Source of the DNA: Termitomyces sp. T153
Taxonomy: Eukaryota > Basidiomycota > Agaricomycetes > Agaricales > Lyophyllaceae
Assembly: GCA_018296165.2 (NCBI GenBank)
Contig: JACKQL020000060.1
Span: forward strand, 248,001-312,000
Reading direction: 5' to 3'
Length of the DNA: 64,000 nt
Shown here: one piece after another, positions 59,265 through 64,000 of the stretch
Layout of the letters: the number at the start of each line of letters is the position of its first letter
Numbering within the stretch: position 1 is the first letter of the stretch
Notes under the pieces: generated by a model
What the model saw: the letters and a program-made list of their open reading frames with translations, nothing else
What the model was told of the DNA's origin: nothing
The model's database searches: none
Made by a program: the position numbers and the translations under genes

Positions 59265-60176
59265 TGTCAGGTTCCACTGACCATAGAGGCTCAGCTTAAC
59301 TGAGCAAGTCCTTACTAGGTGGATACAATGTTGTGCACTTATAACCTAGCACTCCTGGGATGGTTCAGACTCCAGATACTTGCAAAGGGAGGCTAAGGGA
59401 AGCAGTCCAAGCAAGTCTGAGGTGGTCCAGGAAAGTCTGAGTCTAAGTATATTAAACATTGGGCTTGGGCAGGCATCAGGTACAAGTCCATAAGCAGATG
59501 TATGGGCTGCAGGGTGAGTGGAGGCTTCACAAGTGATGGGAGTGGAGCCAGAGTTTGATGGGGGATCAATCAAGAATGATGGGTTCTGGGGCTGAGCATA
59601 GGGTGAGGTGTGGAGTGGTCATAAGAATATTTGAAGGGTTGTGGTGTGTGCAGAGTTTGTAATGACATCAGAGTTGAAAGGGACTTAGAAACAATAAAGA
59701 GAATAGAGACAGGCAAGATGAGACAAAGTCAAGACAAGACTGAACTGAGAAAGGGATGCATTCAAGACTAAAAATAGAAACAGAGACAAGACCAGGAAAT
59801 GTAACAGAGAGAAACACAAGACACAAGTAACCAAGTAAAGTAATATCAAGACTAAGGAAACAGATGCTACTCTATGTCTTTATATACTAACTACTGGATT
59901 TCCTCAGGGGTTGAGGGCACAATAGTGGGGCTTGTTGGAGCCATGTGGGGTCAATGGGTAATGGCTCTAATTGAAGGGCAGGCCACAGTGACATTCTGAT
60001 GGGAATGCAGTCCATTCTGCAGTTGTCAGGGTTTGCTGAAGAAGCATTGGAGTTAGCTGGGATGGGCACTGTTGGTTAACAAAGGCTGGGGTGAGTTGGG
60101 GCAAGTGTTGGAGGAAGCTCTGGGGAGGTGGGGTGTTCTAGAGGAAGGTCCAGAGGTCCAGGAGTGGGTCATGACA
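59265..60176 (-). repeat. LTR-B flanked by internal sequence on both sides
   Basis: The minus strand starts TGTCATGACCC at 60176 and ends GAACCTGACA at 59265 (912 bp). Below it is the leader/Gag start (a 5' LTR position); above it is integrase-chromodomain with a purine-rich AGGAGAGCAGAG (a 3' LTR position). Confidence 0.82.
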
Positions 60177-61329
60177 CTCTGCTCTCCTGTAACTTCTAGG
60201 AAGGATCTCCACCCATCCACTTGCAGTGCAGTAGGTGCATATAGGGGGTTGTTCCCCTTGCTTGTTGCCCTCTGCTGCACCCTCCAGCTCTACTGTCAGG
60301 TACATTTGCACAGAGGTCACTTGAGTGCCCTCCATTGTGGAACTCATCTGACCACCCAAGGGTGTTTGAATGGGAGTATCTGCTGGCAGTTCTCCTGGCA
60401 TCACTCCACTTTCTCTCCCCACTTTCTGTGCAATCTTTTGTTCTCCCTGAGTTCTTGAATGGCCTCCAGCACATGCAGCATATTGTACTCCCTCAGCCAC
60501 TCATCCTTGCTTTCATCATAGCTCTTCCATCTCACCAAGAACTCCACCACACCACCTCTCATCTTTCTCTCCCTAAGAATCTGCTCAATCCCCACTTCCA
60601 GTCTCCAACTGCACTGCAGGTTGTGGTTTCTGATGGTGCTCTAGAATCATGTCCTCCTGTGCTGGGATCAAACAAGAGACATGGAAACATTGTGAATAGA
60701 CCACCCATCCAGGAATCCAGGAGTTCAAGCCAGAAGCCAGTAAGCTGTTTGTGAGATCTTTTGCAAGACCCTAAAGGGGCCAAAACATTGATAATCCAAC
60801 TTACAGCTTGGCCTATTTAAGCAAAGGTCAATGTGTTCTAGGTAAACACAATCCCCTTTAATGTAGTCTGGTGCCTCATCCACCCATGCATTGTGAAACC
60901 TCTTCATCCTCTCTGCTGACATCTCTAACAATGCCCTCAGCTTCCCCTGCACTTGCTGGATTCAGTCTAGGTGGACATTGGCCTTGGGCATGGACTGCAA
61001 GTTGATGGGATCAATGGAGAATGTGGGATTGGAAGCATATTCCACATAGAAGGGGGACATCCCAATTGCTGTGCTAACACAATTGTTGTATGCAAATTTG
61101 GCAAGTGGTAGTCAATCAACTCAGTTGTCCTGGTAATATTCAATGAATGCTTGCAAACTGATTTCCAGCTCTTGATTTGTCCCCTCAGTCTGACTGTCCA
61201 TTTGAAGGTGATGTGCTGTCAACAATGCCTGTTTAATCCCAACCTTTCCCACAGCTGCTTCACATAACATGCCACAAACTGAGGCCCCCTATCTGACACC
61301 ACCTGCTTTGGGGTTCTATGCAGACAGGG
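60177..61329 (-). pseudogene. Gypsy integrase C-terminus and chromodomain
   Basis: On the minus strand it opens with the integrase core (TPKQVVSDRGPQFVACYVKQLW, about 61,320-61,255; the second catalytic Asp in SDRG is intact). Then come KLRALLEMSAERMKRFHNAWVDEAPDYIKGDCVYL and CFGPFRVLQKISQTAYWLLA (60,952-60,725, SH3-like barrel). The chromodomain follows: VVEFLVRWKSYDESKDEWLREYNMLHVLEAIQELRE (60,595-60,401). Frameshifts lie between the blocks. It differs from the integrase at 61468-63213, so two Gypsy families are juxtaposed. Confidence 0.78.
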
Positions 61330-61467
61330 AGGCCTAAAATGAGTGCTAGGCCTGGAATACAGGGAACAATCAAACTGGGACTAGCAAATAGGGATAGCAA
61401 AGGAGAGTAAAGGAAAACCATAAGGAGGGAGAACAGGACAAAGGGGGAATGGGACATCCCCTGACAT
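61330..61467 (-). repeat. Truncated Gypsy LTR (LTR-C, start only)
   Basis: It begins TGTCAGGGGATGTCCC at 61467, right after polypurine tract AGAGGGGGGGTAA (61480-61468). After about 138 bp it is replaced by integrase sequence of another element. Only the first ten bases resemble LTR-A. Confidence 0.6.
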
Positions 61468-63213
61468 TACCCCCCCTCTAGCATGCAGCCTCTCAATGTA
61501 CTGGGTAGAAAAAGTCATGAATTGCCTGGTCAGTTGTTGAAATGGGGTAGATGCCTTGAATGGCTTTTGAGGCATTGGAATGCCTATGATAGAAGTCCCA
61601 GACCAGGGTTGGTGCATGTACATTAGCCTGCAGTTCCCAAGAGATGTTCTCAATGCCATATTCCTTCCATTTCACCTTGAACTGCAACTTCCTTCAGAAC
61701 AATCTGCTATCCAAGATTTCCTCCACTTCATACTCCTCCTCATTGTCAACCAGAACTGGTGGTGGGGATGGCTTAGGGTGGCAGTCTGGGATTGGATTCT
61801 CTGGGGCTGGAAATAGCTTGACAACATTGAAGACTGGATGCAATTGGTGTAGGCCTGTTAGCAGTTTAAGTCAGTATGCCAAAGGCCTTACCTTCTTCTC
61901 CACCATGAGAGGGCCAAGATGATGATGTGGCAGCTTCTGGGATGGCCTTGTTGTCTTGATGTCTGAGCTATCCAAGTACACATGGTCTCCAGGCTTGTAA
62001 ACTGGGGCTGGTGTCCATCAGCAATCATAGTACCATGGCATGTCCTCCTTGGCCTTCACCAATGCAGCTTTTGCCTCCTCCTGTGCCCTCTTCATCTGGT
62101 CTACAAACTCATTGACAGAGTCATTCTCAGAGGGGTGTGCCCAAGGTTTAAATCCCATGCAAGGGTGCCTGCCAGTGTCCAGGAAGAATGGAGTCATCTG
62201 TGTGGAAGAGTGAATGTGGTTGTTGTACTTGAATTCAGCATCTGGCAGCAGCTCATCCCAGTTGTCCTGTCTCTCATTACAAAATAGGTGGAGATACTGT
62301 TCTAGTTCCTGGTTAACACATTCTGTCTGCCTGTCTGACTGAGGGTGATAGGCCATGGTGGTATGGAGCTTCACTCCTAGCAGGCAATACAGTTCCCAAA
62401 TGAACTCTGCCATGAACTGGGGGCTCCAGTCAGAGACATACCCATCTGACAGACCATGGAGCTTCTAGACATTCTTCCAATATAGGCTGGCCACTTCCAA
62501 GGCAGAGCATGTGGTGTGGGTAGGGATGAAGTGGGCCCATTTGCCATAGAGGTCCACCACTACTATTACAGCATTGTACCTACAAGCATTGGGGAGTTCC
62601 ACAATGAAATCCACTGACACAATACTCCAGCAAGCAGTTGGAATAGGGAGAGGGTTGAGCTGCCCCATGGGTGCCTGGCAGCAAGGCTTGGTGCAGAGGC
62701 AGAGATCACAGGTGCTAGTGTAGGTGCCTACATATTGGGAGATTTGAGGCCTCCAGGAATTCCAGGATACCAGCTCCAATGTTTTCCACCTTTCAGGACG
62801 TCCAGCTACTCAAGAGTTGTGATGTTGCTCCACAATGCATCAGCAAAGTTCTGGAATGTTAGGCACATAGATGCATCCTTGGAAGGTCAGAAGTCCATCC
62901 ATGCTCCATCCTGGCTTGTGATGCAGTGAGAAGTCAAAGTTGGCCAGATACAAGGACCACTAAGCTTGGCATCAATTCAGCTTCTTAGCTGTGCAGAAGT
63001 ACTGAAGGTTCTTGTGGTCTGTCTAGACTTCAAACTTATGCCATGCACCCTCAAGAAAATGCCACCATTCTTCAAAGGACCAAATAATGGCAAGCATCTC
63101 CTTGTCATGGATCTTGTAGTTCCATTCTACTGCATAAAGGCTCTTGGAGTAGAAGGCTACTGGATGCCACTTGCCATGCTCCTTTAACTGCTGAGAGAGA
63201 ACTGCTCCCATGG
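61468..63213 (-). pseudogene. Gypsy RNase H, integrase and chromodomain
   Basis: The best kept integrase in the window. RNase H end: MGAVLSQQ, GKWHPVAFYSKSLYAVE and HDKEMLAIIWSF (63,211-63,023). Integrase zinc-binding region: YVGTYTSTCDLCLCTKPCC. Catalytic blocks: SVDFIVELPNACRYNAVIVVVDLYGKWAHFIPTHTT (first Asp), YVSDWSPQF (second Asp) and HPQSDRQTECVNQELEQYL (Glu, 62,413-62,018). Then MTPFFLDTGRHP, VYLDSSDIKTTRPSQKL and FNVVKLFPAPE. Chromodomain: EEEYEVEEILDS...LQFKVKWKEYGIENISWEL...VWDFYHRHSNA. Stops include a TAG where sister copies have Trp before KLHGLS. Truncated at 63213. Confidence 0.85.
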
Positions 63214-63497
63214 CAAAGTCTGAGCTAAGAAGGTAAGACTACAGGGACAAGTAAGTATATTGAGTAACAAGATATAAGTAAGATGTACACACCCTCAGGA
63301 GTTGCAACAAATATGTGAAGACAACTGAGGGTGTGCTTGAGTATCATAAGTGTTTTATTGATGCAAACAAAGCTTTGCAAATATAAGTAGGAGTCTGGTG
63401 GGATAAATAGAAAATAACAGAAAAAGAAAAACATGTAACATGCAAATAGTCATGCAAGCAGGTTGTCATACCCTACAACAGGAGAAGGAAATCCTTG
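63214..63497. other. AT-rich spacer
   Basis: It holds CACCCTCAG-type words in both orientations (about 63,290 and 63,330) and no coding sign. The Gypsy relic ends on one side and the NACHT fragment on the other. Confidence 0.4.
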
Positions 63498-63959
63498 TCA
63501 TTTAGCAGCCCCAGCTTCCCATGGTTTTATAAACAACTGTTCAAGTTGAATTTCCAATGTAGCTGAAGCCAATCTTGAGTTCTGCCTTAAAGCAGCTACT
63601 AAAGATGTTGCATATGAAGCAGAATAGTCACAGAGCTGTCTACAAATGGTTGGCAGTAGAGAACTATTACCACTATCAAGCTGTTGAGAACAGAAAAATA
63701 ACACTAAGAGCCATTTTCTTGAATCAGTCTCTTTTGAGTTTTCAAACAGCATAAGTGGATCAATGAGTTCACAAATAGCAATTGTAGTTTTTCCCATGCC
63801 AGCTGCACCATCAAGCCAGTAGACAGAATGACTGTTATCATTATGCAACCAGGATAAAATGCCCTCAAGGACATCAATCCATGTCCCTTTTGTGCATGAC
63901 CTCCATAATAACAAGTGACAATGTTTGCAGTATGTGCTGCTGTTTTTGAAGTTGAAAGT
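63498..63959 (-). pseudogene. NACHT-type P-loop NTPase fragment
   Basis: The minus-strand frame is open from about 63,959 to the stop at 63,498-63,500. It reads CTKGTWIDVLEGILSWLHND, then a Walker A motif WLDGAAGMGKTTIA, then LVLFFCSQQLDSGNSSLLPTICRQLCDYSASYATSLVAALRQ and a helical LEIQLEQLFIKPW. This is the start of the NACHT domain as found in fungal NLR-like (STAND) proteins. Walker B (the DALDE-type motif) should follow the PW block but a stop comes first. There is no ATG in the frame; ACATTAG near 63,964 could be an intron acceptor, with the N-terminal exons beyond the window. The sequence lacks CpG, so it is more likely a decaying copy than a live gene. Confidence 0.65.
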
Positions 63960-64000
63960 TCACCTAATGTTATGTTCTAAATGTACAAGGATGTAGAATT

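Overview
This window looks like a stretch of a basidiomycete fungus genome, probably Agaricomycetes. The clues are short GT-AG introns (38-56 nt) in the two recognisable spliced genes, chromodomain Ty3/Gypsy and Ty1/Copia retroelements, a KDZ-type DNA transposon, a fungal NACHT fragment and a jacalin-like lectin. I see no operons, rRNA, CRISPR or functional tRNA genes. About 85% of the window is broken transposon sequence. CpG is very rare in those parts (about 2,340-33,200, 36,400-48,650 and 53,900-64,000), while three short islands keep normal CpG and hold the host genes. This is the pattern expected from cytosine methylation followed by C-to-T decay.

Layout. 1-2,340: host island with a 183-bp degenerate tandem repeat and an intact aminoglycoside-phosphotransferase/kinase-fold gene. 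2,340-18,230: nested Gypsy relics. LTR-A elements lie on the + strand, one inserted in the other; a 1-kb solo LTR-B has a perfect 5-bp target duplication; a relic of unknown family carries a Gag-like ORF; further Gypsy pol pieces follow. 18,229-24,932: a non-autonomous LTR-B element about 6.7 kb long, with an antisense gene inside it. 24,933-26,377: Gypsy gag plus LTR-A on the minus strand. 26,380-30,375: KDZ transposase relic. 31,090-31,740: array of tRNA-like modules. 33,215-36,375: second host island, with a 280-bp tandem array, a large inverted repeat, an intact four-exon jacalin-like lectin gene and a decayed lectin copy. 36,954-37,234: a MITE with TA target sites. 38,400-43,620: second, inverted, less decayed copy of the non-autonomous LTR-B element. 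44,170-47,900: Copia relic. 48,650-53,900: third host island, with about 3.8 kb of simple-sequence-rich intergenic DNA and a two-exon conserved hypothetical gene. 53,950-63,213: Copia gag and two or three Gypsy relics, all on the minus strand. 63,498-63,959: NACHT P-loop fragment running toward the right edge.

The genes do not form a pathway. The story is how repeated elements (LTR-A and LTR-B Gypsy families, a Copia family, KDZ, a MITE and SINE-like modules) nested and decayed between small gene islands. The three intact genes (kinase-fold protein, lectin, conserved Ser/Pro-rich protein) are independent of one another. LTR-B appears both on a gag-bearing, potentially autonomous element (55,400-60,176) and on the non-autonomous element (18,229-24,932). 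The two share the LTR end, the leader and the first Gag codons, so the first probably mobilised the second.
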